Below are positions 53,697 through 62,134 of a stretch of DNA of 64,000 nt, piece after piece. The stretch's first letter is position 1, and every line of letters begins with the position of its first letter. The notes beneath the pieces are model-generated. The model saw only the letters and a program-made list of their open reading frames with translations. It was not told where the DNA came from and searched no databases. Source of the DNA: Myxococcales bacterium (lineage in GTDB: Bacteria; Myxococcota_A; Polyangia; Polyangiales; Polyangiaceae); assembly GCA_016712525.1 (NCBI GenBank), contig JADJQX010000008.1, positions 868,001 through 932,000 on the forward strand. Reading direction: 5' to 3'. Position numbers and translations under genes: made by a program.

Positions 53697-54264
53697 GGGT
53701 GCGGCGGGTTTACCACGGCCCTTCCAGCCGGGACAAGCACGTACGGCGACCTCCCACCGGTTCGTTTTTGGTCAACGAATTCGGGCATTTCCGAGCAAGC
53801 TTCGGGCCCGAGCCCGTTTTCGCGCCGCTTTCGGCCCTTTCCATTCGTGCCGGCGCTCGGTAGGGTCGAACCATGAAAGGAAGCGCGAGGAGCGAGCTCG
53901 AGGCCCGTGCCCGGCTTGCGGCCCACGCCCGACCGCGCTACTCCTTGCCCGGCATGAAATGCCTCTCCAGAGGCTGCCGTGCCGGCCGACACCCCGCTCT
54001 CTTCGTGAGCGGAGAGATGGCCCTCCTCGGGGGATTTTCCCCACTCCGCGTGCGCGTACGCGTCTCCTCCACGCGCCGAGGCCACGGGCCTCGTCCCCTT
54101 CCTCCTGTTCCCGGCGCCCGCGTCGACTTCTCGACGTCGCGCCTCGTTCCCCGCCCCACGTCCGCCCCGACGATCCCCGCGTCGTCCGCTCTTGCCGCCC
54201 TCGACGGGGCCGAGCGAGCGGCACGCGGGGCCGAGCCCGGGCGCACGTTCGGCAGAAAGTCCCC
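53697..54264. other. Long gap upstream of the RNB gene
   Basis: This 568-base stretch lies between the divergent lipoprotein and ribonuclease genes. The first 170 bases, upstream of 53873, are less GC-rich in places (GTTTTTGGTCAACGAATTC near 53763-53781) and probably hold promoters. The rest carries an open frame of doubtful status, annotated separately. I see no RNA gene or repeat. Confidence 0.4.
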
Positions 54265-54268
54265 ATGA
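53873..54268 (+). CDS. Doubtful ORF overlapping the RNB gene start
   Basis: A 131-codon frame from ATG 53873 ends in a TGA overlapping the ribonuclease ATG by 4 nt (ATGA), the arrangement of coupled genes elsewhere in this window. The first 45 codons show G/C third positions (MKGSARSELEARARLAAHAR...), while the later part is Arg/Pro/Ser-rich with poor codon bias. It could be a small gene, a leader peptide, the front of a frameshifted gene, or chance. No homology is recognised. Confidence 0.25.
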   Translation: MKGSARSELEARARLAAHARPRYSLPGMKCLSRGCRAGRHPALFVSGEMALLGGFSPLRVRVRVSSTRRGHGPRPLPPVPGARVDFSTSRLVPRPTSAPTIPASSALAALDGAERAARGAEPGRTFGRKSP

Positions 54269-56019
54269 TTCCCCAAGATTCGCTCCTCCTCCTCGCCGAG
54301 GTCACCCCTTCGCACACGCTCTCGTCCACCTTCTTCGACGGGCCGCTTCCCGGCGCGCCCGACGGAACGAGCCCCGGCGACGTGCTCGAGCTCGAGCTCC
54401 GCCACGGTGATGTCGTTCGGCACGTCCGCCTCGCCGAGGGCGGCACGGCCCGCGCCGACATGCTGCGCATCGCCCTCGAGGTGCGCGCGAACCCGTATTT
54501 CCCCGCGGCGGTGCGCGCCGAGGTGGCCGCGATCGACCTCGCCGCCGCCGTGGCCGACCCGTCTCTCCTCGATCTGCTCGACGTGCCCTTCGTCACGATC
54601 GACGCGGCCACCTCGAAGGACCTCGACCAGGCGCTCTTCGTCACGCGCTCGCCCGAGGGTTTCCACGTCGACTACGCCTTGGCCGACGCCGCCTACTTCG
54701 TCCCCAAGGGGAGCGCGCTCTTCCGCGAGGCCCTCGCACGAGGTGCGAGCGTGTACCTGCCTGGCTTCTCCGTGCCGATGCTCCCCCGGGAGCTCTCCGA
54801 GGGCATGGTGTCGCTGAACCCCGACGGGCCGCGGCGGGCGCTCGTCTTCCGTGTGCGCATCGGGCACGACGGAAAGGTGCAGGATACACAGGTCGTGCGG
54901 GCGAGGGTAAAGAGCCGCGCGAAGCTCTCGTTCTCGGGTGTTCAAGAGTACTACGACACGGCGCGCGGGCCGCTCGCGGGGCAGGAGTTCACGGCGAGCC
55001 TCGACGCCCTCCGCGAGGTGGGTCGGGCCCTCGTCGCCGAGGCGCGCGGGCGGGACGTGGCGAGGTACCGCCGGCGAGAGACCGACATGGTGGTCACGGG
55101 CGATCGAGGCGAGGCGCTCTCGCTCGTCGCTTCACCGCGTCTCGAGGTCGAGCTCTGCAACGAGCAGCTCTCCCTCCTCGTGAACCGCGAGGGCGCGAAG
55201 CTCCTGCTCGAGAGCACCGCGCCCCACCTCGAGCCCATCTACCGCGTTCACCCCTCCCCCGCCGAGGAGAGGCTCGAGAAGCTCCGCGAGACCCTCGACG
55301 GCCTCGTGCACGTGCACGAGCTCGGCGACGCGTTCTGCTTCGATCCCGAAGGGCACACCCTGCCGGAGTTCTTGGAGGGGCTCCCCGAAGGCGGGCGCGA
55401 AGGGCGCATCGCGAGCGCGATCCATCGGCAGGCGATCGTCGTGAACGCGCGCTCGTCGTTCTCCGCGGCCGTGGGCCTCCACCATGGCGTGGGCGCCGAG
55501 GCCTACGCGCGCTTCTCGGCGCCGATGCGCGAGATCGTCGGTGTGTTCGTGCACCACGAGATGCAAGAGCTCCTCTCGGGCGAAGGCACGGCGGATCCCG
55601 CGCTGCGCGAGGCCGTCGTCGTCGCCGCGAACCACTCGAAGGACACGCAGCGCAAGGCGAACGACCTCGTGGGGCACCGGTACCTCGACGCCCTCCTCGA
55701 TCGTGATCTCGCGCTCCCCGTGGCCGAGCGACCGCGCCGCAAGGGCACCGTCATGGGGTTCACGTCCTCCAAGCTGCACGTCACGCTCGACGATCCTCCG
55801 GTCGATCTGAAGCTCTACCTCCGGGACGTCGGCCGTACCCGCGGCGGGGCATGGCTCGTCGCGGCCGACGGTGGCGCCTCGCTGCGCGACAAGGCCACGG
55901 GGCGGATCGTCGTCCGCCTCGGCGACGAGGTGCGCGTCTTCACCGAAGGGCACGACGATCGGCAGGACCGCTGGGTGCTCCAGCTCGAAGAGCTCGCCGC
56001 CGTAGAGGGCACGCCATGA
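54265..56019 (+). CDS. RNB-domain (RNase II/R family) ribonuclease
   Basis: A 584-residue 3'-to-5' exoribonuclease-like protein, shorter than RNase R because recognisable N-terminal cold-shock domains are reduced. The RNB catalytic box is TIDAATSKDLDQALF: D113, D119 and D121 match metal-binding Asp residues of E. coli RNase II, but the fourth Asp of the DxDD pattern is Gln (Q122). The same LDQA variant is, from memory, usual in actinobacterial RNB proteins. RFSAPMREIVGVFVHH matches the second signature. A C-terminal S1-like part (RKGTVMGFTSSKLHV) follows. Its stop overlaps the fRMsr gene by 4 nt. Confidence 0.9.
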   Translation: MIPQDSLLLLAEVTPSHTLSSTFFDGPLPGAPDGTSPGDVLELELRHGDVVRHVRLAEGGTARADMLRIALEVRANPYFPAAVRAEVAAIDLAAAVADPSLLDLLDVPFVTIDAATSKDLDQALFVTRSPEGFHVDYALADAAYFVPKGSALFREALARGASVYLPGFSVPMLPRELSEGMVSLNPDGPRRALVFRVRIGHDGKVQDTQVVRARVKSRAKLSFSGVQEYYDTARGPLAGQEFTASLDALREVGRALVAEARGRDVARYRRRETDMVVTGDRGEALSLVASPRLEVELCNEQLSLLVNREGAKLLLESTAPHLEPIYRVHPSPAEERLEKLRETLDGLVHVHELGDAFCFDPEGHTLPEFLEGLPEGGREGRIASAIHRQAIVVNARSSFSAAVGLHHGVGAEAYARFSAPMREIVGVFVHHEMQELLSGEGTADPALREAVVVAANHSKDTQRKANDLVGHRYLDALLDRDLALPVAERPRRKGTVMGFTSSKLHVTLDDPPVDLKLYLRDVGRTRGGAWLVAADGGASLRDKATGRIVVRLGDEVRVFTEGHDDRQDRWVLQLEELAAVEGTP

Positions 56020-56528
56020 GCGAGGGCATCCTCCTCCCCGAGGTCGCGCGCGGCACGCTCCTTCCGGAGTCCGAGCGCGTCGCGCGGCTCGACGAGGCCA
56101 CACCACAGATCCTCGCCGCGCTCGACGGAGAGACCGACGACATCGCCCGCATGGCCACCCTCGCCTGCCTCTTGTGGGAGACCCTCCCACACGCGAACTG
56201 GTGCGGATTCTATCGGAAAACCGGCGAAGCGATGCTCACCGTGGGTCCCTATCAGGGCACCATGGGGTGCCTGCGGATCACGTTCGATCGCGGAGTGTGC
56301 GGGGCCGCCGCGCGCACACGAGAGACCCAGCTCGTGCCCGACGTGCACCTCTTCCCCGGGCACATCGCGTGCGATGCGCGGTCGCGCTCCGAGGTGGTCG
56401 TGCCGGTGCTCCGCGAGGGCGCGCTGCTCGGCGTGCTCGACGTCGACTCTCCTCACGTCGGCGGCTTCTCGGAGGCCGAGGCCGCACGCCTCGAGCGCCT
56501 CGTGCGCGACGTCTTCTCCCGGGCCTGA
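56016..56528 (+). CDS. msrC: Free methionine-(R)-sulfoxide reductase (GAF-type)
   Basis: A 170-residue GAF-domain enzyme that reduces free Met-R-sulfoxide using thioredoxin. The three Cys are C85, C95 and C119, with exactly the spacing of E. coli Cys84, Cys94 and Cys118 (recalled). Family strings WCGFYRKTGEAMLTVGPYQG, GVCGAAARTRETQ, FPGHIACD and EVVVPV are all present. ATG 56016 overlaps the ribonuclease stop by 4 nt. An 83-bp gap then leads to the Nif3-like gene. Confidence 0.94.
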   Translation: MSEGILLPEVARGTLLPESERVARLDEATPQILAALDGETDDIARMATLACLLWETLPHANWCGFYRKTGEAMLTVGPYQGTMGCLRITFDRGVCGAAARTRETQLVPDVHLFPGHIACDARSRSEVVVPVLREGALLGVLDVDSPHVGGFSEAEAARLERLVRDVFSRA

Positions 56529-56611
56529 CGCCGCGGCGGCGAGCCGCGCGCGACCTGGCTCCGACCTCCCAGGTTCGAGGCGCGGCGCGTTTCGTGGTAG
56601 CGACCGGGGTC

Positions 56612-57718
56612 ATGCCCACCGTGTCCGATCTCGAGCTCGCCATGGATCGCATCGCCCCGACCCGCTACGCCGCGTCGTGGGACAACGTCGGCCTCCTCGT
56701 GGGCGATCGTGCGGCGGAGGTCACGCGGATGCTCGTGTGCATCGACCTCACGCCCGCCGTGTGGGCGGAGGCCCTGCGGGTCGGCGCGTCGGCCATCGTG
56801 GCGTACCACCCGCCGATCTTCGACGCGAAGAAGCGCTTCTTGTCGGGAGACTTCGCGTTCGAGGCCGCTCGCGCGGGCATCGCGCTCTACGCGCCGCACA
56901 CGGCCTGGGACGCGGCGCGGGGGGGCGCGAACGAGGTGCTCGCCGACGCGCTGGGGCTCGGCGAGAGGCGCCCCTTGCGCGCCGTGCCCGAGCCCGGCGA
57001 CACCCACCACAAGCTCGTCACCTTCGTCCCCGAGGCCGCGGTCGACGCGGTCGCGCACGCGCTCGCCGAGGCCGGCGCGGGTCGCATCGGCGACTACTCG
57101 CACTGCACCTTCCGCACACACGGGGAAGGCACGTTCCTCGGCGGGGAGAGCACGAGCCCCGTCGTCGGCGCGCGTGGAGTGCTCGAGCGCGCGGACGAAG
57201 TGCGGCTCGAGGTCGTGTGCCCCGTGGAGCGCACCCGCGCGGTCGTCGACGCGCTCTTCGCGAGCCACCCCTACGAGACCCCGGCGTACGACCTCGTGCG
57301 CCTCGCGCCCGCGCGCGAGAAGGGCCAGCATCACCCCGGCCTCGGGCTCGTGGGAGAGCTCGCACCGACCGCGATCGACGCGTTGATCACGCGCGTGAAG
57401 GAGGCCCTCGGGCTCTCGCACGTGCTCGTCGCGGGCCCGACCGAGGGCACGGTCACGCGCGCCGCCGTGGGAGCCGGCGCCACGGGCAGCCTGCTCGCCG
57501 ACGTGCGACGCGCGAAGGCCACGTTCTTCTTGCTCGGCGAGATGCGCCACCACGACGCGCTCGAGGCGGCCCGCCACGGGATCACCGTGGTCGCCACGCT
57601 CCACTCGAACAGCGAGCGCGCCTCGCTCGTTCCCATGGCGAAGGCGCTCCGCGAGGCCCTCCCGGCCTGCGAGATCTCCATCGCCGAGACCTGCCGAGAT
57701 CCTTTCTCGTTCGCCTGA
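56612..57718 (+). CDS. Nif3-like dinuclear metal-centre protein
   Basis: A 368-residue member of the Nif3/YbgI/YqfO family. It has the metal-ligand pattern VAYHPPIFDAKKR with H, then YAPHTAWDAA, and the C-terminal GEMRHHDALEAARHG and HSNSER. A middle insertion of about 110 residues (VTFVPEAAVDAVAHALAEAGAGRIG onward) is the PII-like domain seen in the long YqfO forms. Members form hexameric rings; their reaction is uncertain. ATG 56612 is the start because the family N-terminus MPTVSDLELAMDRIAP begins there. Confidence 0.93.
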   Translation: MPTVSDLELAMDRIAPTRYAASWDNVGLLVGDRAAEVTRMLVCIDLTPAVWAEALRVGASAIVAYHPPIFDAKKRFLSGDFAFEAARAGIALYAPHTAWDAARGGANEVLADALGLGERRPLRAVPEPGDTHHKLVTFVPEAAVDAVAHALAEAGAGRIGDYSHCTFRTHGEGTFLGGESTSPVVGARGVLERADEVRLEVVCPVERTRAVVDALFASHPYETPAYDLVRLAPAREKGQHHPGLGLVGELAPTAIDALITRVKEALGLSHVLVAGPTEGTVTRAAVGAGATGSLLADVRRAKATFFLLGEMRHHDALEAARHGITVVATLHSNSERASLVPMAKALREALPACEISIAETCRDPFSFA

Positions 57719-57738
57719 CCTCGAGCCCCGCGCGTGGG

Positions 57739-60039
57739 TCAGGTCTCGTCGGCCGCGAACCGCATCGCGCGCCGCACGTCGTTCGGGCCGACCACGTCCC
57801 CTTCGACGCCGAGCACGAGCCGCCGCGCGAGGGTCACGAGCTCCGCGTCCTCTCCCTGGAAATCGTGCTCGACGAGCACCGCGAACGCCCGATCGTCGAT
57901 GCCGAGCGGCTTGCCCCGGAGGCGGAGCCCTTCACGCGCGAGGGCGTCGCTCACGAGCGCGCGGAGATCTTCGGCGCGCTCCGAGAGGCGCGGGAACCGG
58001 ATGGGCTCGATCGCCGCGTCACCGAGCCGCGCGACGAGCTGCGGCTCGAGCTCCCCTTCGTCGGCGAGCTCCTCGGGGGAGCGGCTCGTGGTGACGGCGA
58101 GCGCGACGTCGAGCGGCTCGGGTCGCTCCCAAGGGCACTTCTTCTCGGCGAGCGCGCGAGAGAGGAGCTTCTGAACCTCACGCGGGAGCACGGCCACGTC
58201 GACCACGAGGAGGAGCCCCCCATCGGCCAGCCCGAGCGGCGAGGTCGACGGATCCCGCCACGACGCGAGCTCGTGCTCTTGGGACGCGGCCCCGTCGACC
58301 ACGACGAGGGGCCGTGTCCTCCGCGGGCTCCCGAGGTGCGCCCGCGCGACATACGGAACGACGCTCTGCCCCGACGCAGCGACCACGCACACAGGCGCAC
58401 CTCTGTGCACACGTCGCTCGAGCGTCTCGTACACCATGCGGATCGACGTGGAGTAGACGCCCACGTGCGCCGGCCGCGCGAGACGAGCGGTCGCCGCGAC
58501 GTTGCGGCTCTCGTCGAGCGAGCGGAGGTGCGCGACCCGCTCGGCCACGTCGACCGCGCGCTCGGCGGTCTCTCTCGCGTCCTTCTCGCGGCCCAGGCTG
58601 CGGAAGAGCGCGCTCTCGCCTTGGCACGCGGCGGCGAGCGAGTCGGCGAGCTTCTTCAACGCGAGGGCCTCCTCGAGCGCGAGGGGCTCGTCGCGGTTCG
58701 CACCCGGGACGAGCAAGATCCCCTCGGCCGCGCCGCCCGCGGCGACGAGCACGGCGGCCATCGCGCTCCTGTCGGACAGCCACGCGAGGAGCCCACGGAG
58801 ATCGGGGCGGCGGACCTCGAGCGCCCTCAGGCACTCGGTGCGCAAGATGCCGAACGGCTCGGCGCCGCACACGTCGACGAGCGACGGAGGCACGTCGGCG
58901 CTGCGGGTGTGCGGGTACCCGGCCGCGTCGATCGCGAGGACACGCGGCGGTACGAGCATCCAGAGCTCGGGAGAGCCCCCGCCCGGCCCCGAGGCCTCGC
59001 GCACCCGGGTCAACGCCAAACGAATCGCCTCGCTTGCCTCGCTCTCGAGGAGCGCCTCGTGGGCGCGCGCGAGGGCCATCAGGAGCTTGCCGGAGGCCGG
59101 AGAGAACGACGTCTCGAGCGTCGGGACGAAGAGCGACGCGGCCAGCACGACGACGGCGGTCACGAACGTGGTGGCGGGCGCTCCGTGCGGGTCCCACGCG
59201 GTCGCGAGCGCGCCGAGGAGACAAAGAGGGCCCGTGTACGCCGCCAGGGTGAGGGCGCGACGCGAAATGCATGCAATATGCACCGGGTCGCCGTGCCCTG
59301 ATACCCACGCCACCGCGAGGGCCCCGAAGGCGCCCAGGATCTCGGCGTGCGCGCGGTACGAGCTCCCGGTGACCCCCGCGAGCCCCACGGCCACGAGCGG
59401 CACCGTGACGGCGAGCCCCGCGGCGACACGCGTCCGCTCACGCACCGCGAGCTCGAGCCGCGCCGCACGCGCCCTCGCGACGGCCCCCACGGCGAGCACG
59501 ACGGACGCGAGGGCCCCTTCGACGAACGGGGAGCTCGGGAGGTCCGATGCGAACGCCGCCTTTCCGAGCCCCCGCGCGACGAGCCGAACGAGCGCGAGCG
59601 CGGCCGGGGCGACCGCGAGCACGACGAGCGGCATGGGCACCGACGCCCTCCGCGTGACGATGCTCTTCGGCCCCGAGGCGCGCGCGAGCGCACGGAGCCC
59701 GGCGATGGCCCCGACCGCAGCCGCTGCCGACGACAGCGCCGACGGGAGCGGCAGCGGGTTCGGCACGATGCCCGCGGCCAGCGCGAGGGCGAGCGCGAAC
59801 GTCGCGAGCTGCCGAGGCTCGTCGTCCCGAGGGTCGTCGAGCGGGCGAGGCTTCCCGCCGAGGATCACGAGCACGACGGCCACGACGGCCGCGACCCAGG
59901 TGGGTGCATGATGCAAGGACGTCGCCCGCAGGGCAGCGACCGCCGCGTAGACGACGATCGCGACGGGCACGACTCGCCGCGCGAGCCCCTCGGGGCGCTT
60001 TCCACCGTTCGGGCGAAGGTAGGTCGGCGTCGACGTCAT
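57739..60039 (-). CDS. Multi-span membrane protein with degenerate sigma-54-activator-like domain
   Basis: A 766-residue protein starting at ATG 60039. About ten hydrophobic helices fill residues 22-315. A GAF-like middle region (about 330-520) precedes a C-terminal 240-residue domain laid out like the AAA+ domain of NtrC-type activators: VVAASGQSVVPYVARAH where Walker A should be (around residue 550), GGLLLVVDVAVLPREVQKLL where GTLFLDEIGEL should be (around 608), then FPRLSERAEDL, corresponding to PPLRERxEDI. The Walker A Gly-Lys and Walker B Glu are lost and there is no GAFTGA loop or HTH, so ATPase and transcription activation are unlikely. It converges on the Nif3-like gene. Confidence 0.75.
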   Translation of the reverse strand: MTSTPTYLRPNGGKRPEGLARRVVPVAIVVYAAVAALRATSLHHAPTWVAAVVAVVLVILGGKPRPLDDPRDDEPRQLATFALALALAAGIVPNPLPLPSALSSAAAAVGAIAGLRALARASGPKSIVTRRASVPMPLVVLAVAPAALALVRLVARGLGKAAFASDLPSSPFVEGALASVVLAVGAVARARAARLELAVRERTRVAAGLAVTVPLVAVGLAGVTGSSYRAHAEILGAFGALAVAWVSGHGDPVHIACISRRALTLAAYTGPLCLLGALATAWDPHGAPATTFVTAVVVLAASLFVPTLETSFSPASGKLLMALARAHEALLESEASEAIRLALTRVREASGPGGGSPELWMLVPPRVLAIDAAGYPHTRSADVPPSLVDVCGAEPFGILRTECLRALEVRRPDLRGLLAWLSDRSAMAAVLVAAGGAAEGILLVPGANRDEPLALEEALALKKLADSLAAACQGESALFRSLGREKDARETAERAVDVAERVAHLRSLDESRNVAATARLARPAHVGVYSTSIRMVYETLERRVHRGAPVCVVAASGQSVVPYVARAHLGSPRRTRPLVVVDGAASQEHELASWRDPSTSPLGLADGGLLLVVDVAVLPREVQKLLSRALAEKKCPWERPEPLDVALAVTTSRSPEELADEGELEPQLVARLGDAAIEPIRFPRLSERAEDLRALVSDALAREGLRLRGKPLGIDDRAFAVLVEHDFQGEDAELVTLARRLVLGVEGDVVGPNDVRRAMRFAADET

Positions 60040-60362
60040 GGCGACGGGCCGCGGTTTACCGCCGAACGCGGCCGGAGGCGGCCTTTTCGGCGAGGCGGCC
60101 CTCGGATCGTCGCGCGATCCGGGGGCCCGATGGAGATTCCATGAGGTCGCCGGCATCGGGCGTGCTAGGAGGGCCGTCCGCGCGGAAGAAGGGCGAAGCG
60201 AGAGCTCCCCGGAGGCCGCGTCACGGCGACGCTTGACACGGCCCTTTCCGTGTGTAGAGTGCCGCCCTCCCGAGGGTACCCCACGCTCGCCGTGCCTCTC
60301 CCGGGAAATCCCGAAAGCCCCCAAGTTTTAGCCCCGATCGCTTTACGGAACGAGACCCGACC
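60040..60362. other. Divergent region upstream of rpsL
   Basis: 323 bases between the leftward membrane-protein gene and rpsL. It holds the rpsL promoter and a 100-base leader; the leader has the palindrome CGGGAAATCCCG (60302-60313) and a segment resembling the rpsL-rpsG gap. Nothing else is recognised. Confidence 0.5.
60233..60260 (+). promoter_or_regulatory. Sigma-70-type promoter of rpsL-rpsG
   Basis: TTGACA (60233-60238) is a perfect -35, followed after 16 bases by TAGAGT (60255-60260), a fair -10. It lies about 100 bp upstream of the rpsL start, leaving a leader long enough for ribosomal-protein feedback. Confidence 0.75.
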
Positions 60363-60761
60363 ATGCCGACGATCAATCAGCTCATCAACCACGGCCGCGA
60401 GGCTGCCCGCTGGAAGACGGCCTCCCCGGCCCTCAAGAGCTGCCCGCAGAAGCGCGGCGTGTGCGTGCGCGTGTACACGACGACCCCGAAGAAGCCGAAC
60501 TCGGCGCTCCGCAAGGTCTGCCGCGTCCGCCTCACCAACGGCATGGAAGTCACCTCCTACATCCCCGGCGAAGGGCACAACCTCCAGGAGCACTCGGTCG
60601 TCCTCATCCGCGGTGGCCGCGTGAAGGACCTCCCGGGCGTTCGTTACCACGTCGTCCGTGGCACGCTCGACGCGTCCGGCGCCATCGGCCCCTCGTCGAC
60701 GAACAAGGCCAACCGCAACCGCAAGCGCTCGAAGTACGGCGTCAAGCGCCCGAAGGCCTGA
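60363..60761 (+). CDS. rpsL: 30S ribosomal protein S12 (uS12)
   Basis: A 132-residue protein of the decoding centre. TTTPKKPNSALRKVCRVRLTNG and HNLQEHSVVLIRGGRVKDLPGVRYH are nearly invariant; the Lys residues that change in streptomycin-resistant mutants (PKKPNS and RVKDLP) are wild type. Near the C-terminus, GTLDASGAIGPSSTNKANRNRKRSKYG is about nine residues longer than the E. coli segment, an unusual insertion. The start is ATG 60363; rpsG follows after 53 bp. Confidence 0.98.
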   Translation: MPTINQLINHGREAARWKTASPALKSCPQKRGVCVRVYTTTPKKPNSALRKVCRVRLTNGMEVTSYIPGEGHNLQEHSVVLIRGGRVKDLPGVRYHVVRGTLDASGAIGPSSTNKANRNRKRSKYGVKRPKA

Positions 60762-60814
60762 GCCCGGAATCCCCAAAGCTTCCAAAGATTTGTTGAGTCT
60801 CTAGGAGTACCCCG

Positions 60815-61285
60815 ATGCCCCGTCGCCGCGAAGTCCCCAAGCGCAAGATCACCCCCGATCCGAAGTTCAAGGACAAGCTCGTCTCGAAGTTCACCAACAC
60901 CCTCATGTTCGGGGGCAAGAAGGCCACGGCGGAGGGCATCCTCTACGGCGCGTTCGACGTCATCGGCGAGCGCTTCAAGGAGGACCCCATCGAGGTGTTC
61001 CGCAAGGCCCTCGACAACGTGAAGCCGAAGCTCGAGGTCAAGAGCCGCCGCGTCGGCGGCGCGACCTACCAGGTCCCGGTCGAGGTTCGCCCCGAGCGCC
61101 GCGTCGCCCTCGCGATGCGCTGGATCGTGACCTACTCGCGCGATCGCGGCGAGAAGACGATGCGCGAGCGCCTCGCGGCCGAGTTCCTCGACGCGGCGAA
61201 CGGCCGCGGCAACGCCGTCAAGAAGCGCGACGACACGCACAAGATGGCCGAGGCCAACAAGGCCTTCGCTCACTACCGCTGGTGA
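60815..61285 (+). CDS. rpsG: 30S ribosomal protein S7 (uS7)
   Basis: A 156-residue protein that nucleates assembly of the 30S head by binding 16S rRNA. MPRRREVPKRKITPDPKFKDKLV, KFTNTLMFGGKKATAE and ATYQVPVEVRPERR are typical. AGGAG lies nine bases before ATG 60815. In many bacteria fusA follows directly; here a terminator and an unrelated gene follow. Confidence 0.98.
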   Translation: MPRRREVPKRKITPDPKFKDKLVSKFTNTLMFGGKKATAEGILYGAFDVIGERFKEDPIEVFRKALDNVKPKLEVKSRRVGGATYQVPVEVRPERRVALAMRWIVTYSRDRGEKTMRERLAAEFLDAANGRGNAVKKRDDTHKMAEANKAFAHYRW

Positions 61286-61312
61286 GCACCTAGGCCTCGC
61301 GGCCTAGCCAGG

Positions 61313-61347
61313 AAGAGCCTGTCCACCTTCGGGTGGCGGGCTCTTTT
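61313..61347 (+). terminator. Rho-independent terminator after rpsG
   Basis: AAGAGCC.TG.CCACC (61313-61327) pairs with GGTGG.C.GGGCTCTT (from 61332 to 61345) around a TTCG loop, then TTTT. A smaller hairpin TAGGCC-TCGC-GGCCTA (61291-61306) precedes it. Together they end the rpsL-rpsG transcript. Confidence 0.88.
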
Positions 61348-61394
61348 GCTTTTCGAAGGGAGGCGCTGGGCCGCGCGCCGCGTACGATGGGCGC

Positions 61395-62000
61395 ATGAGC
61401 GAGCACAACCCCTATGCTCCCCCCGAGGCCCACGATCCCGCGGGAGACCGGGACGGCGAGCGCGGCCCTCGCCCGTACGTCGACGGCGACGCGCTGGTCG
61501 TGCCCGAGGCCGCGAAGCTCCCGAAGCGCTGCATCAAGTGCGCGACCAAGGTCGATCTCCAGACCGTCCCGAGCCCCTTCGAGTACGTGCCGATGTGGGC
61601 ACGCCTCGGGTTCGGTGCGCTCGGCGCCCTCGCCTTTCGGCGCACGGTGACCTTGAGCCTCCCGTTCTGCCAAAGCTGCAAGCTCGTGCTCGAGGAGCGG
61701 CGCAAGGCGTACGGTCGCACGGCGCTCTTCGCCATCCTCGCCATGTTCGCGCCGGGCTGCCTCACGCTCGCCGCGGACCGCGACGCCAAAGGGCCGCTCG
61801 GCCTGCTGACCGTGGTGGGCTTCGTGGTCGGGCTCGTCGTGCTGACCGCGCGCCGGAAGACGCACCTCGACCCGTACGTCATTCGCTCGACCTTGGTCAA
61901 AGACAAGGCGGCGTGGCTGCTCGGCGCCGCTCCCGCGTTCGTCGAGCGGGCGACCCGGCCGCGCAAACCGAAGGCCGCAGCCAGCGATGACGCGTCGTAA
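61395..62000 (+). CDS. Small membrane protein with two CxxC motifs
   Basis: A 201-residue protein starting at ATG 61395 with the NPYAPPEA head seen in several small bacterial membrane proteins. A cytoplasmic part has CIKCATKV and, after a hydrophobic segment, CQSCKLV, together able to hold a zinc ribbon. Two further helices (about 108-125 and 135-152) and a basic tail follow. Function unknown. It stands alone between the rpsG terminator and an AT-rich gap. Confidence 0.78.
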   Translation: MSEHNPYAPPEAHDPAGDRDGERGPRPYVDGDALVVPEAAKLPKRCIKCATKVDLQTVPSPFEYVPMWARLGFGALGALAFRRTVTLSLPFCQSCKLVLEERRKAYGRTALFAILAMFAPGCLTLAADRDAKGPLGLLTVVGFVVGLVVLTARRKTHLDPYVIRSTLVKDKAAWLLGAAPAFVERATRPRKPKAAASDDAS

Positions 62001-62134
62001 CCACATGAAATGAAAGAGCTAAATTCGTATTACAAAATCGGAAGATTTGGGCTTCGCGCGCGTTGACACGAAACCCGGGGCTGCGCTCTCCTTGCCGAGG
62101 GCCCGTGAGCACGTCCGAGCCCCAGAGGAGCCCC
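62001..62134. other. AT-rich intergenic patch with small inverted repeat
   Basis: Bases 62001-62050 are strikingly AT-rich for this genome and include AATTCGTA (shared with the gap near 1886) and the inverted repeat AAATC-GGAA-GATTT region around 62035-62049. A TTGACA at 62063-62068 could be a -35, but no good -10 is seen at the right distance. Promoter for the downstream lipoprotein gene is a possibility. Confidence 0.3.

Noticed and set aside
57739..60039. Functional NtrC-type transcription activator
   Set aside because: Walker A Lys, Walker B Glu, GAFTGA and HTH are all absent.
62063..62091. Sigma-70 promoter for the DUF6600 gene
   Set aside because: TTGACA is present, but the bases 17 further on (CTCTCC) are nothing like a -10 box.
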